A stretch of DNA of 64,000 nt from Holophagae bacterium (lineage in GTDB: Bacteria; Acidobacteriota; Holophagae; Acanthopleuribacterales; Acanthopleuribacteraceae), in the NCBI GenBank assembly GCA_029263455.1, contig JAJCXM010000008.1, positions 434,001 through 498,000 on the forward strand, given 5' to 3'. The notes beneath the pieces were generated by a model that was given only the letters and a program-made list of their open reading frames with translations, searched no databases and had not been told where the DNA came from. A program made the translations under genes and the position numbers. Shown piece by piece: positions 47,003-55,958 of this stretch. The first letter of the stretch is position 1. Each line of letters opens with the position of its first letter.

Positions 47003-47341
47003 ATGGAAGCAAACACTCAGCTTATAAGTAGAAAGATCCGTAATTTGGCTTTTATCGGATTAGTGACCGTTCTAGTGGATGTTTTTTGGTTTTCTTCGTT
47101 CGCGAAACAGCTTATCGAGCAGGTGTCACATCTGCGAGGTTTCAATCCGGGTTCGCTGGTTTATTACATTCCGTATTTCGCACGCCTATTCTTCTATGCG
47201 CTGGCTTGGATATCGGTTTTGGGTGCCATGTTATTTGGCATCGTTAAACGCAATCTCAAACTGAGTGAGAAAACCTGGTTAATGCTCGTGGCGATTCTCA
47301 TGGTCTCAACGCTAAAACTTGTTTCGTTTTTCACTTTGTAA
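47003..47341 (+). CDS. Small membrane protein, about three TM helices
   Basis: The 112-aa protein has hydrophobic helices near residues 14-30, 55-78 and 92-110 and a basic loop (KRNLKL) after the second. No family is recognised. It stands alone between the metalloprotease and the VOC gene. Confidence 0.6.
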   Translation: MEANTQLISRKIRNLAFIGLVTVLVDVFWFSSFAKQLIEQVSHLRGFNPGSLVYYIPYFARLFFYALAWISVLGAMLFGIVKRNLKLSEKTWLMLVAILMVSTLKLVSFFTL

Positions 47342-47368
47342 AGATCTTTGGTAGGGCAAGTTGCAACT

Positions 47369-47800
47369 CTATTGATTCTGCGGGCTTAAGACAACGCGAT
47401 AGCCGTCGCAATCTTCAAAAGTGTTACCGTTCTCGTCCCAATAAGGATTGTATGAGGGCACAAGCTCAAAACCCGCTTCCACCATCTGGTTGCTGAATTC
47501 TTCCAGCCGTTCGGGATCTATGTAAAAAACGAGCAAGTGGTCTTCGGTTGGACATCGGCCTACCTGGTGACCCGTTTGCTGAGTGAACTCGAGGTGCGTT
47601 CTCATGCCCTTTTTGCCCAACATCACACCATCAAAACCTTGATGATTCTCGAAAGAACCCAGCAATTCTAATCCCAGACCTTTCATATACATGGCCTTGA
47701 TAGCCTGCAGGTTGTCGGTGGGTCTGGCAATGCGTAAATTATGACTGACCGTCATCATATTTTTGGCTGGCATATTTAAAGTATAAAACGAATACGGCAT
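47369..47800 (-). CDS. VOC-family (glyoxalase/bleomycin-resistance-like) protein
   Basis: The 143-aa protein resembles single-module glyoxalase/VOC proteins: an N-terminal strand (VSHNLRIARPTDNL), MYMKGLGLELLGSF, FDGVMLGKKG and a C-terminal WDENGNTFEDCDGYRVVLSP typical of the last metal-ligand Glu/Asp region. Members bind metals and isomerise, oxygenate or sequester small molecules; the substrate is unknown. The exact start is uncertain (ATGs at 47800, 47758 and 47755; none has a good ribosome site). Confidence 0.75.
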   Translation of the reverse strand: MPYSFYTLNMPAKNMMTVSHNLRIARPTDNLQAIKAMYMKGLGLELLGSFENHQGFDGVMLGKKGMRTHLEFTQQTGHQVGRCPTEDHLLVFYIDPERLEEFSNQMVEAGFELVPSYNPYWDENGNTFEDCDGYRVVLSPQNQ

Positions 47801-47848
47801 AATTGGGTTGGCAATAGGCGCGAATCCACTTCCATTGAAAGGGACGAT

Positions 47849-48247
47849 ATGGCACAGAACTTAATTGTTGTCGCGGTTTTGATGATCAGTGGGTTGGCGG
47901 TGGCCCAGTCAATCTATTACAAGGGGTCGCAAATTGGTCAGATCGAACAAGATGGCGACGTTTATCTGCATGGCTCCAGGGTTGGCCAATTTGAGGCTGA
48001 TGGCGATGTCTATCGCGGTGGATCCAGAATCGGTGAAATCGAAGAGGATGGCGACGTCTACTTGGGTGGAAGCAGAGTGGGAACGATCGAAGCCGATGGC
48101 GACGTATATAAATCGGGTTCAAGGATTGCGCAGGTGGAAGACGACGGCGATGTCTATTATCATGGGAGCCGCATTGGCGAAGCCAAAGGCGTCAAACGTG
48201 AATGGGCCGCCGGCTTCTTCTTTTTCTTTTTTCTCGAGTTAGATTGA
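47849..48247 (+). CDS. Secreted protein of six short beta-repeats with poly-Phe tail
   Basis: The 132-aa protein has a signal peptide (MAQNLIVVAVLMISGLAVAQ). The body is six ~17-residue repeats following the pattern D-G-D-V-Y-x-x-G-S-R-[IV]-G/A-x-[IV/F]-E (for example EADGDVYRGGSRIGEIE), which resembles the 4-fold beta-flower type of small repeat domain. It ends in GFFFFFFLELD. Nearby repeats are very alike in DNA, so slipped replication could alter their number. The function is unknown. Confidence 0.7.
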   Translation: MAQNLIVVAVLMISGLAVAQSIYYKGSQIGQIEQDGDVYLHGSRVGQFEADGDVYRGGSRIGEIEEDGDVYLGGSRVGTIEADGDVYKSGSRIAQVEDDGDVYYHGSRIGEAKGVKREWAAGFFFFFFLELD

Positions 48248-48278
48248 ATTTGCCGCTGATGTGAAACCGGAGGGAATC

Positions 48279-48680
48279 GTGTCTGAAGCACATAAAATAA
48301 AATGGATTCTGGCCGCGATCACGCTTAATGTCGTCGCCTTCCATTTGGCAGCACAATGGCCCAAGGCATCATCTGCCGTCGTCATGCTCCCATTCGCGTT
48401 GATTTGTCTAGTGCTTGTCATTTTTTATGTTCTTCAACTGAGAAAAGTATTGCTGCTAAGCCAGGAATCCCATCGGTCCCTTTTCACTAATGCCTTGTAT
48501 TTACTGTTGGTTATGCAGCTGGCCGTGCTCACCTCCCGGCTTGCATTCGCGCCGGCCGTTAGCCAGTCGGCTGTCCGTACCTGTATGAGTTTGATCTTCT
48601 TCTTCGTGTCCGCGGCCGTGGCCGCCACCATCGTGCTGAAGATGGAACATAGCCGACGGATCACACAGAGCTCTAAATAG
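48279..48680 (+). CDS. Small membrane protein, about four TM helices
   Basis: I start it at GTG 48279, because GGAGGG lies 4 nt upstream, and not at GTG 48261. The 133-aa protein has hydrophobic spans near residues 8-25, 32-50, 67-84 and 100-120 and a basic C-terminus (KMEHSRRITQSSK). No family is recognised. It follows the repeat gene by 31 bp and may be cotranscribed with it, and it converges with the rluA-like gene. Confidence 0.55.
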   Translation: MSEAHKIKWILAAITLNVVAFHLAAQWPKASSAVVMLPFALICLVLVIFYVLQLRKVLLLSQESHRSLFTNALYLLLVMQLAVLTSRLAFAPAVSQSAVRTCMSLIFFFVSAAVAATIVLKMEHSRRITQSSK

Positions 48681-48700
48681 GGCGCTGGCTGCGGGTTTAC

Positions 48701-49672
48701 CTAAGACAAATTGAGCGCGGATTTCCAGTCTTGCACGACCGGTCGTTTGGACTCGAAACGCAACCAACCTCCACCTTCAGGATCGGTGAAGGCTAGTTTT
48801 TGGGCATGCAAAGCATGGCGCCTTAAATGCACCTTTTGACAGTAGGAATCATCGTCCCTTTCGGTAAGCCACTGGATGAATGCTTGTCCATCACCGTGGT
48901 ATTTGAGGTCACCTACCAATGGGTGTCCTATTTCGGTGAGATGAGCGCGGATCTGATTGGTGCGTCCGGTTATTGGCCTTAGTGTAAGTAAGCTGTATGG
49001 CCCCAAATGAGTCACGTCAACAATGTCTGTCACTGCTTCACGACCGTTAGGATCAGCCGCAACCCGAGTCGCAATAGGACGATGAGGAAAACGTCCTAGG
49101 GGAATGTCAATGGTTTGAGTCTCAACGTGGCCAAAGGCCAATGCCAAATATTCTTTCTCCACTTCCTGTCTATCAAAGAGCTGACTTAAGGGTCGACGCG
49201 AGTGATGCGCTTTCGAGAACAGGATCAAGCCGGAAGTATCGATGTCCAAACGATGGATGGGAGCCATATCTTCGTTAGCGAACAAGGTTCGTAACTTATG
49301 CACCAGACAATTTTCGTAATAGAGCCCACTGGGTGCCACTGGTATGCCCGCCGGTTTATCAATAACCACCCAGTCCGCGTGTTCCTCAACGATGAGTATA
49401 TCGTTGGGAACCTCAGGCTCGTTCCAGGGCGGCCTGTCATAAGTGAGTCGTTCACCTTTAGTTAGGTTGTCTAAGCAGCTCACGATGGACTGGTCTGCGC
49501 GAGTCACGAGACCAGCTTTAAGGTCCGCTTTCAATCCCACTTGCGCTTCGCCACGTGTGTATCGCGATAAACAATCAAGCGCCGTCATGCCGTCTTCATG
49601 AGCCTTAACCGTTAAATGCACTTTTTGTCCATGATTCAGCAAGCCAACCCTCCGTGCTGGCAAGCCTATCAC
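48701..49672 (-). CDS. RluA-family pseudouridine synthase
   Basis: The 323-aa protein (GTG start, no clear ribosome site) carries the RluA catalytic motif HRLDIDTSGLI with the essential Asp, then LALAFGHVE and GRTNQIRAHL, and IGHPLVGDLKYHG. It isomerises uridine to pseudouridine in rRNA or tRNA. The N-terminal ~90 residues are a divergent S4-like or leader region. Which RluA/C/D member this is cannot be decided. Confidence 0.9.
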   Translation of the reverse strand: MIGLPARRVGLLNHGQKVHLTVKAHEDGMTALDCLSRYTRGEAQVGLKADLKAGLVTRADQSIVSCLDNLTKGERLTYDRPPWNEPEVPNDILIVEEHADWVVIDKPAGIPVAPSGLYYENCLVHKLRTLFANEDMAPIHRLDIDTSGLILFSKAHHSRRPLSQLFDRQEVEKEYLALAFGHVETQTIDIPLGRFPHRPIATRVAADPNGREAVTDIVDVTHLGPYSLLTLRPITGRTNQIRAHLTEIGHPLVGDLKYHGDGQAFIQWLTERDDDSYCQKVHLRRHALHAQKLAFTDPEGGGWLRFESKRPVVQDWKSALNLS

Positions 49673-49705
49673 GTTGCATTGTCGATGGCTTTCGACCTGA
49701 AGTTT

Positions 49706-50545
49706 TTAGTCGCTTGACTCAAGAAAGCTGTTGATGGCGTCCGCGACGCGCTTGGCAGCATCGATATGGCTTGCGTGGCCAGAACCCTCTAAAACGACTA
49801 GCTTGGATTCTGGGATCAGTGCCGCGAGTTTACGCGCGTTATCCACTGGAACAACTTGGTCTTGGGCACCGTGAATAATCAGTGTAGGTGTGTGAATCGT
49901 GCCTGCCTGCTGCGAAAAATCGAACATGGTTCCGATCATGATTTGCTTGGACAGCGTGACTGGATCTTGCGGGTTCTGTAGTGAATATTCCGCGTACCTC
50001 GCCACAATCGTCTCGTTGGCTGCCGCCCAATCTGGGTGTAGAGCCAGTTTTAGACCAAGCGCCACTCGTTGATCTGGCGGCATGCTGCCCATGGTCATAA
50101 AGAAGGAGATAACTTCATTGCTTGGCGCGACGTGTTGCGGACCGCCCATGGTTGAACCAATGAGCGTTAATGAAGACAAACGCTCCGGCGCCATAACCGC
50201 CACGTTCTGGGCCACAAAACTCCCCAAAGACAATCCCACTAAATGGAACTTTTCATGGCCGAGCGAAGTCATCACTTCAAGGGCATCGCTTGCTAAACCA
50301 GCTAGGCTGTATACTGCCTCACTCATGCTGCTGGACCCGCTGCCACGTAAATCGAAAAGGACCAAACGATAGTCATCTTTCATCACTTCAGCTAATTGAG
50401 ACCAGGTATCGTGGGTCGTACCTAATCCGGGTAGAAAGAGCAGTGGCTCTCCAGACCCGACTTGTTCCACATAGATTTCGGCACCGTGACTGACTTTAAT
50501 CAGCTCGCCCTGCCATACAAATAAGAACATGATCGAAAGAACCAT
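49706..50545 (-). CDS. Alpha/beta hydrolase 1 of the TetR-controlled locus
   Basis: The 279-aa protein starts at ATG with AGGAG 7-8 nt upstream and has a hydrophobic N-terminus (MVLSIMFLFVWQG), so it may be exported. The catalytic set is visible: nucleophile GLSLGS, acid in IHGAQDQVVP, His in GSGHASHID. It lies 36 bp after the symporter gene with its own ribosome site, at the end of the operon. It is the only hydrolase of the set that looks periplasmic, so it may act first on the imported compound. Substrate unknown. Confidence 0.8.
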   Translation of the reverse strand: MVLSIMFLFVWQGELIKVSHGAEIYVEQVGSGEPLLFLPGLGTTHDTWSQLAEVMKDDYRLVLFDLRGSGSSSMSEAVYSLAGLASDALEVMTSLGHEKFHLVGLSLGSFVAQNVAVMAPERLSSLTLIGSTMGGPQHVAPSNEVISFFMTMGSMPPDQRVALGLKLALHPDWAAANETIVARYAEYSLQNPQDPVTLSKQIMIGTMFDFSQQAGTIHTPTLIIHGAQDQVVPVDNARKLAALIPESKLVVLEGSGHASHIDAAKRVADAINSFLESSD

Positions 50546-50581
50546 AATAGATCTCCTGGATGACGGTGACTGGGTACATTG

Positions 50582-52021
50582 TCACGGCTGTTGAGTTCGG
50601 TTTTTGACGTGCAGGAACCACAGTAAAGCAGTCGTTATTGAGCTAACGAGCAACGCATAAGTGGCTGATACACTGGGATTCTCGATACCCGCGAAAGCCA
50701 TCAAACCAAAGTGGGTGAGTAAACCAACACACGCGCAGATGCCCATCAGCCAGGCGGGAACGACTTGACGACTGAAAACGCCGATGCCGATGGGGATGGC
50801 TGTTGCCACGACCAGTCCGTAAACACCTGTCTGCGCAAATATGCCCACAAGTTTAGGCGGGTCCCAGGCCAACGCGAACGCAAACAATCCCACCATGACC
50901 AACACCCAACGTGATACTTGCAGGCCGCGTTCCGCTTTGTCAGCGCCCGCCCAGGGCAGGTACAAGTCGTGCACAATCATGGACGAGATAGCCACCAAGA
51001 TGCCGTCTAATGTCGACATGCCCGCCGCCAAGAGGGCCACGGTAATCAGTGCTTTGACTAAGGCAGCCAAGCTACCGCTACTAAATGTTGCGGCCACGTA
51101 AGTAGCCACCACTTTGTCCTGGCCAACGATTTCGAGCCCATCTAAACGTGCGTAAAAACCTACAAACAAGACGCCAGTGAAGATGAAGCCCACCACTAAG
51201 GTCGTGATCAGGAAGCGCTTAACATCTTTGTCGCCTTTCAAATAGAGTGCTTTAGTCAATATATGCGGCTGCACCATCAATGCCGCTGTGATCACAAAAC
51301 TCGAAAGGAAAACCGACATGAAGTCGTAATACAGATTACTCGATGGATTAAACGCCGCCGCAAAGTCACTTGAAACGGAGGCTAGACGATCACCAAAACC
51401 GTTGAATAGATGTTCGGCACCTGAGAAGAAGAGGATCAGGGCAATGACCAGCATCAGGACAGCTTGAAACGCATTGGTGTAGGCATGCGCGTATGTCCCG
51501 CCCATCAATACGTAACTGAACACAAAGAGCAGAACAGCCGCCAAGGCGACGTGATAACTAACGGGGAATAACGATGAGGCTAGGATGGCGCAGCCAACTA
51601 AGATCAGCACCACGAAGGTCAAACTCAACAAATTGGTGATCGCATAAAAGACAGAAAGCGAGCGGCTATTGAAGCGACAGAAGATCCAATGAGGTACGGT
51701 AAGTGCTTTGTATTTTGCGCCAAACTTGAGGAATCCTCGTGTCAGCGCAATGAGTGCGAAAGCAATCCCACCAAAGGCCGCGACGCCAAAATGGAGATAA
51801 GCCGACAGTCCATGCGTGTAGACAAAGCCCGGGTTAATCACAAAAGTGGCAGTCGAGGCAATGGAGGCCGCCATGGTGAGGCCCACTAAATAGGGGCTCA
51901 TATCTTTGGCCCCCACAGAAAACGTAGACAAGTCGTGGGTCTTGCGCATGCCGCGAATGGAAAGGGCATAGGTGATCAAGACATAAATTCCCATGAAAAT
52001 GGACGCGAACCATATGCTCAT
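50582..52021 (-). CDS. Sodium/solute symporter (SSS family)
   Basis: The 479-aa protein has about 13 TM helices and the SSS pattern: GAKDMSPYLVGLTMAAS near TM2, GFVYTHGLSAYLHFG, MGGTYAHAYTNAFQ (the region of the sodium site) and ALLAAGMSTLDGILVAIS. It imports a solute, for example an organic acid, with Na+. The start overlaps the acyl-CoA ligase stop by 4 bp (ATGA). In this operon it probably takes a hydrolysis product from the periplasm into the cytoplasm. Confidence 0.9.
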   Translation of the reverse strand: MSIWFASIFMGIYVLITYALSIRGMRKTHDLSTFSVGAKDMSPYLVGLTMAASIASTATFVINPGFVYTHGLSAYLHFGVAAFGGIAFALIALTRGFLKFGAKYKALTVPHWIFCRFNSRSLSVFYAITNLLSLTFVVLILVGCAILASSLFPVSYHVALAAVLLFVFSYVLMGGTYAHAYTNAFQAVLMLVIALILFFSGAEHLFNGFGDRLASVSSDFAAAFNPSSNLYYDFMSVFLSSFVITAALMVQPHILTKALYLKGDKDVKRFLITTLVVGFIFTGVLFVGFYARLDGLEIVGQDKVVATYVAATFSSGSLAALVKALITVALLAAGMSTLDGILVAISSMIVHDLYLPWAGADKAERGLQVSRWVLVMVGLFAFALAWDPPKLVGIFAQTGVYGLVVATAIPIGIGVFSRQVVPAWLMGICACVGLLTHFGLMAFAGIENPSVSATYALLVSSITTALLWFLHVKNRTQQP

Positions 52022-53481
52022 CTTGCCACCTGTTCTTGGGCCTTCAAGGTTAAGGCGGCCCGATCTAATTTGCCATTGGCCAGTACCGGAAATTCTGCCA
52101 AACAGCAGACATGATGGGGATGTTTGTAACGCGACAAAAGAGGGTTGAGGAATTCACGTAGCGCAATTAATTCGAGATCGATTTCAGTGCGTAAGAACGC
52201 AAAACCGACTTCGCCCCAATGTTGATCTGGTACGGCGAATACTAGCGCGTCTCCTATATCTGGATGTAAGAGTAATTTCCTTTGTACTTCGCCCGGGTAG
52301 ACGTTTTCGCCGCCTGAAATGTACATGTCCTTTTTTCGTCCCACCACATAATAGAAACCTTGTTCGTCACGGCGCATGAGGTCACCGGTATGAAAGAAAC
52401 CACCCGCACATAGCGACTGAAAGAGCGCGTCCTGTTTCCAATAGCCTTTACAGAGGTGAGGGCCGCGGATACATAACTCTCCAATCACGCCCGGGGTTAC
52501 TTCCCTATCCGATTCATCCACTAATTTGACTTCGCTATGTAAGACAGGGCGACCGACCGACTCCGGTCTCAAGCTCGCCTCTTCACACGTCATCGAAAAA
52601 CAGTTGGGTCCCACTTCCGTCATACCAAAGCCCTGTTTGAAAGGCACATTTTGTTCTTCGTAGGCTTTGATGACGGAGACTGGAAGCGGCGCGCCTCCGG
52701 AAATGCACCACTTCAACTTTGAGAAATCCGTGTTGGCGAAGTCTGGACATGCCATCATGGACTGAAACATGGTGGGCACGGCGAAGAAGACAGACACCCG
52801 TTCCCGTTCGATGATGCGTAACATGGATTGTGCTTCAAATCGGTCAACTAAGATTAAATGCCCGCCCAAACGCAGTAAGGGCAAACCCGTCACGTTATAA
52901 CCGCCCGTATGGAAGAAAGGGGTGTGGATGACCGAAATGTCGTCCGCGTTCAGGTCCCAGCCTGTTTGTGTATTGATCATGTTCCACAACAACATGCCAG
53001 CGTGCAGTATGACGCCTTTGGCCATGCCCGTTGAACCTGACGTAAATAACATCAAGACGGGATCCTGCATCTCCAAATTGACTGTCGGAAATGGTGCCGT
53101 TTGCTCGAGTGGTTGATCTTGGATACGTTGCCAAGGGACGCCATCTGGTAGATCGCGATCACCATCGGTCAAAGCCAGTTTAGGTTCAATGTTGGCTAAT
53201 TGCTCTTTAAGCTCGGCTAACGCGAGCCGCGTATTCAAAGGCACAAAAATGGCCCCTAAGCGCGAACAGGCGAACAGCAAAGTGATATGTTCGAGGCAGT
53301 TGTTGGCCAGTAAACACACGGGATCGCCGAACTTGACCCCGTGTTTGTGAAGGCAATGGGCCCACTGATCGGACTGACGGTGTAACTCTCCATAGCTGAC
53401 TCGTTTTTGCTCGGCCACCACAAAGAGTGCTTCCCGGTCTGCATGCCGTTGCGCATGGAACGCGATGAAATCACGCCACAT
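52018..53481 (-). CDS. Acyl-CoA synthetase (AMP-dependent ligase)
   Basis: The 487-aa protein is an ANL-family ligase: P-loop LFTSGSTGMAKGV (~165-177), HTPFFHTGGYNVTG, QGFGMTEVGPN, YVVGRKKDMYISGGENVYPGE, and the C-terminal catalytic Lys in ANGKLDRAAL. It activates a carboxylic acid to its CoA thioester. It overlaps the hydrolase gene by 11 bp upstream and the symporter by 4 bp downstream, so it presumably activates the acid released by the hydrolases or imported by the symporter. Chain length or substrate is not readable. Confidence 0.9.
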   Translation of the reverse strand: MWRDFIAFHAQRHADREALFVVAEQKRVSYGELHRQSDQWAHCLHKHGVKFGDPVCLLANNCLEHITLLFACSRLGAIFVPLNTRLALAELKEQLANIEPKLALTDGDRDLPDGVPWQRIQDQPLEQTAPFPTVNLEMQDPVLMLFTSGSTGMAKGVILHAGMLLWNMINTQTGWDLNADDISVIHTPFFHTGGYNVTGLPLLRLGGHLILVDRFEAQSMLRIIERERVSVFFAVPTMFQSMMACPDFANTDFSKLKWCISGGAPLPVSVIKAYEEQNVPFKQGFGMTEVGPNCFSMTCEEASLRPESVGRPVLHSEVKLVDESDREVTPGVIGELCIRGPHLCKGYWKQDALFQSLCAGGFFHTGDLMRRDEQGFYYVVGRKKDMYISGGENVYPGEVQRKLLLHPDIGDALVFAVPDQHWGEVGFAFLRTEIDLELIALREFLNPLLSRYKHPHHVCCLAEFPVLANGKLDRAALTLKAQEQVAR

Positions 53482-54238
53482 GAGTCGTTTTCCTCAAGAA
53501 CGGAACAATCTTCTGCTCAAAAAGATCGGGATGCTCTAGGAGACTTGCATGAGCGCCGATCACTTGTTCCAAACGAGCCTTTTTCATCAGCGGTAACATC
53601 AATGACATTTCCCATTTTGGAGTCAAGATGTCTTGATCGCCGGCCAATAATAGACAGGGTGCCGTAATAGGGGAGACATCGATTTCGTGTTGCAGCGCGC
53701 CCAAGATGAGATGCTCGACGGCTAGGACATTGCGCTCACCAGCATTTGATCGGTAATGATTGATCAGGTCGGGCTGACTCTCAATTAGGGCATTACTCCA
53801 AATCCAAGGCGTCGCCACATCAAAGCGGTGTTGGGCGCCGCCGATCCGGTGCGCTTGAAGCCAGGTCTGTAGTTTCAGCCGTAAAAGCGGTGAAACCCCC
53901 ATGGTGCATCCGGCTACTGCAAGCGCACTGACGCGCTCTGGGTAGCGAGCTGCGAGCGCTAAAGCTAGGCATCCGCCATTACTGATGCCAACCACGTTTG
54001 TCTCTGGCCAGTCCAGACGATTCAAGAGGTTTGTGAGGTCCTCTAATTGCTCAGCAAGAACATAGGGTTGTTGCGGGTCGGGACTTTTACCTTGACCCTT
54101 GCCATCAAATCTCAAAATACGAAACTCGGCTAAGTATTTGAGCGCCGGGTCCCAACTCTCCAAGGACGCGAACAGGCCGTTGATAAGCAGTAATGGCTTG
54201 CCGGAAGTCGGGCCATCGATTTGATAATGCAAAGTCAT
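53471..54238 (-). CDS. Alpha/beta hydrolase 2 of the TetR-controlled locus
   Basis: The 255-aa cytoplasmic protein has LLLINGLFAS at the oxyanion strand, FDGKGQGKSPDP, the nucleophile GISNGG, an acid in LAGDQDILTP and His in GAHASLLEHP. It is a carboxylesterase/enol-lactonase-type hydrolase. The ATG overlaps the SDR stop by ATGA. Together with two more hydrolases in the locus it suggests stepwise ester or lactone opening, or C-C hydrolysis of a beta-diketone. Confidence 0.8.
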   Translation of the reverse strand: MTLHYQIDGPTSGKPLLLINGLFASLESWDPALKYLAEFRILRFDGKGQGKSPDPQQPYVLAEQLEDLTNLLNRLDWPETNVVGISNGGCLALALAARYPERVSALAVAGCTMGVSPLLRLKLQTWLQAHRIGGAQHRFDVATPWIWSNALIESQPDLINHYRSNAGERNVLAVEHLILGALQHEIDVSPITAPCLLLAGDQDILTPKWEMSLMLPLMKKARLEQVIGAHASLLEHPDLFEQKIVPFLRKTTHVA

Positions 54239-54954
54239 CCTAAAATGATGCCTCCGTCCACATTCAAGGTAGTACCCGTGATGTAACGGGCATCGTCTGA
54301 CGCCAGAAAAGCGTATGCGGCGGCTATCTCTTCAGGTTGGCCCATGCGTTTGAGCGCAGGTTTGTCGCGCAGTACGTCCAACACCTTCTCGGGGATAGCG
54401 GAAACCATGGATGTTTCGATGAATCCGGGCGCGACCGCATTGACGCGAACATTAAAGCGACCTAACTCTTTGGCCAGCGTTTGTGTAAATGCAATGACAG
54501 CAGCTTTGGTGGCCGCATAATTGGCTTGGCCGAAATTGCCATAATGGGCGACGACAGACGAAGCACTTAAAATGACGCCGTCGTTCTGTTCTTTCATGAT
54601 CAGAGCGGCCGCTTTCGAGAGCTCAAAAATAGCGGTTAAATTGACCGCCAACACTTGGTCCCACTGCTCGCGGGTCATCTTGAGAATTTGTGCATCGCGG
54701 GTGATGCCGGCGTTGTTGATCAAGACATGAATTCCCTTTTGGGTCATGGCATCAGCGCAGCTCTTGACGCCTTGATCGCTGGCTACATCCGCGTCGATTA
54801 GCGTCGCGTTTGAGAATTCGTCCTTGAGGTTGGCGGTAGCTAGATCGACCAATATCAGTTGAGCGCCTTCTTGCTGGAAACGCCGTGCGGTCGCTAAGCC
54901 AATACCGGCAGCAGCGCCCGTGATCATGACCGATTTGCCTTGCATGCCTTTCAT
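54235..54954 (-). CDS. Short-chain dehydrogenase/reductase (FabG-like)
   Basis: The 239-aa protein is a classic SDR: TGAAAGIG cofactor loop (12-19), NNAG (80-83), catalytic S133, Y146 and K150 (YAATK), and the C-terminal TGTTLNVDGG. It most resembles 3-oxoacyl reductases. The D38 after the second strand (LILVDL) suggests NAD rather than NADP. It would interconvert a keto and hydroxyl group. ATGA overlap with both neighbours shows tight coupling to the KAS III-like enzyme. Confidence 0.9.
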   Translation of the reverse strand: MKGMQGKSVMITGAAAGIGLATARRFQQEGAQLILVDLATANLKDEFSNATLIDADVASDQGVKSCADAMTQKGIHVLINNAGITRDAQILKMTREQWDQVLAVNLTAIFELSKAAALIMKEQNDGVILSASSVVAHYGNFGQANYAATKAAVIAFTQTLAKELGRFNVRVNAVAPGFIETSMVSAIPEKVLDVLRDKPALKRMGQPEEIAAAYAFLASDDARYITGTTLNVDGGIILG

Positions 54955-55958
54955 GGCTGCTCCTTAACTAATGAAAACGTTTTGCTCTGCCACTCTAGCG
55001 CCACCGCCGACCATGTATAACCAATGCCAGCACTCGCGAGCACCACCAACGATCCTGGCTTTAACAAACCGGCCTGTTCGGCGAGTCCCATGGAGAGCAC
55101 TTGGTCTGGAGCCCCAAAATGACCGTATTCGTCCAAATAGGTACTTTGCGATTGATTGAGGTTTAGGCTGTCTAGGATCATGTCATGGGCCGACCGTTTG
55201 AGGTGGACCAAGGCCAGATAATCGATAGCTCGGCCCTTGGCGGCGTCATTGATGACACGAATGAAGTTTTTAATCGAGCGATCACCTAGTCGATCGCGCA
55301 TGCCAGCCACGTCAGGCACGGTGAGATAGGTATCATCGGATGTAAACGAGCCGCGCATAGGCTTTTGTGTGCCACCGGCTGGGATAATTACATCCAGACT
55401 AAAGGAACCATCCGTAATCACGGCCGAATCTAGAATTTCATTGCCGGCGTCTCGCTCTAAGAGCATGGCCGAACCGCCATCGGCAAGGTTGTACATGAAG
55501 CGTGCGTTGGCATCTTGGTAATTCACAAGATCACCGGTTCGGTGGCCGCCACAAAGTAACACGCGTTTCAGTTCTGGCCGCGCCATCATCATGTCCTTGG
55601 CGACACGTAAGGCCACCACATTGGACGAACACCTAGCCGCCAAATCAAAAGCCCATGCGTTCGTCAGTCCCAACTGATGCTGGACATAAATTCCGGCCGA
55701 CCAGACCGGATGATCTTTGTACTCGGAACCCGTCCAAATCAACATGTCAATCGAGCCTGGGTCGACTTGCTTCAGAACCGCTTTGGCTGCCTCAATGGCC
55801 ATGAACGAAGGTTGTTGGTCGGCGCGTGCACGACATTTTGAACGCAAGCCCATCTTCTCTGAAATAACCGAGGCTGGAATACCGGTTTGCTGCGCTACGT
55901 AGTCTGCATCTTCGCGGCCGGCGGGCAACCATACCGCCGATTTCGACAAGCCAATCAC
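54951..55958 (-). CDS. KAS III (FabH)-like condensing-fold enzyme with altered active site
   Basis: The 335-aa protein has a GTG start overlapping the hydrolase stop (GTGA). The thiolase-fold KAS III layout is clear, with nucleophile C110 (AARCSSNV) and H252 (VHLKRSAH), matching C112 and H244 of E. coli FabH. The third residue, Asn274 in FabH, is His280 here (EYGHFGAPD). That change and the lack of the usual GNTSA segment suggest a different reaction, such as acyl transfer, thioester hydrolysis or retro-Claisen cleavage, not fatty-acid initiation. Its place in a catabolic-looking operon supports this; it remains inference. Confidence 0.8.
   Translation of the reverse strand: MIGLSKSAVWLPAGREDADYVAQQTGIPASVISEKMGLRSKCRARADQQPSFMAIEAAKAVLKQVDPGSIDMLIWTGSEYKDHPVWSAGIYVQHQLGLTNAWAFDLAARCSSNVVALRVAKDMMMARPELKRVLLCGGHRTGDLVNYQDANARFMYNLADGGSAMLLERDAGNEILDSAVITDGSFSLDVIIPAGGTQKPMRGSFTSDDTYLTVPDVAGMRDRLGDRSIKNFIRVINDAAKGRAIDYLALVHLKRSAHDMILDSLNLNQSQSTYLDEYGHFGAPDQVLSMGLAEQAGLLKPGSLVVLASAGIGYTWSAVALEWQSKTFSLVKEQP

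Noticed and set aside
47930-48190. CRISPR-like periodicity
   Set aside because: The repeats are in-frame protein repeats of ~51 bp without conserved spacers.
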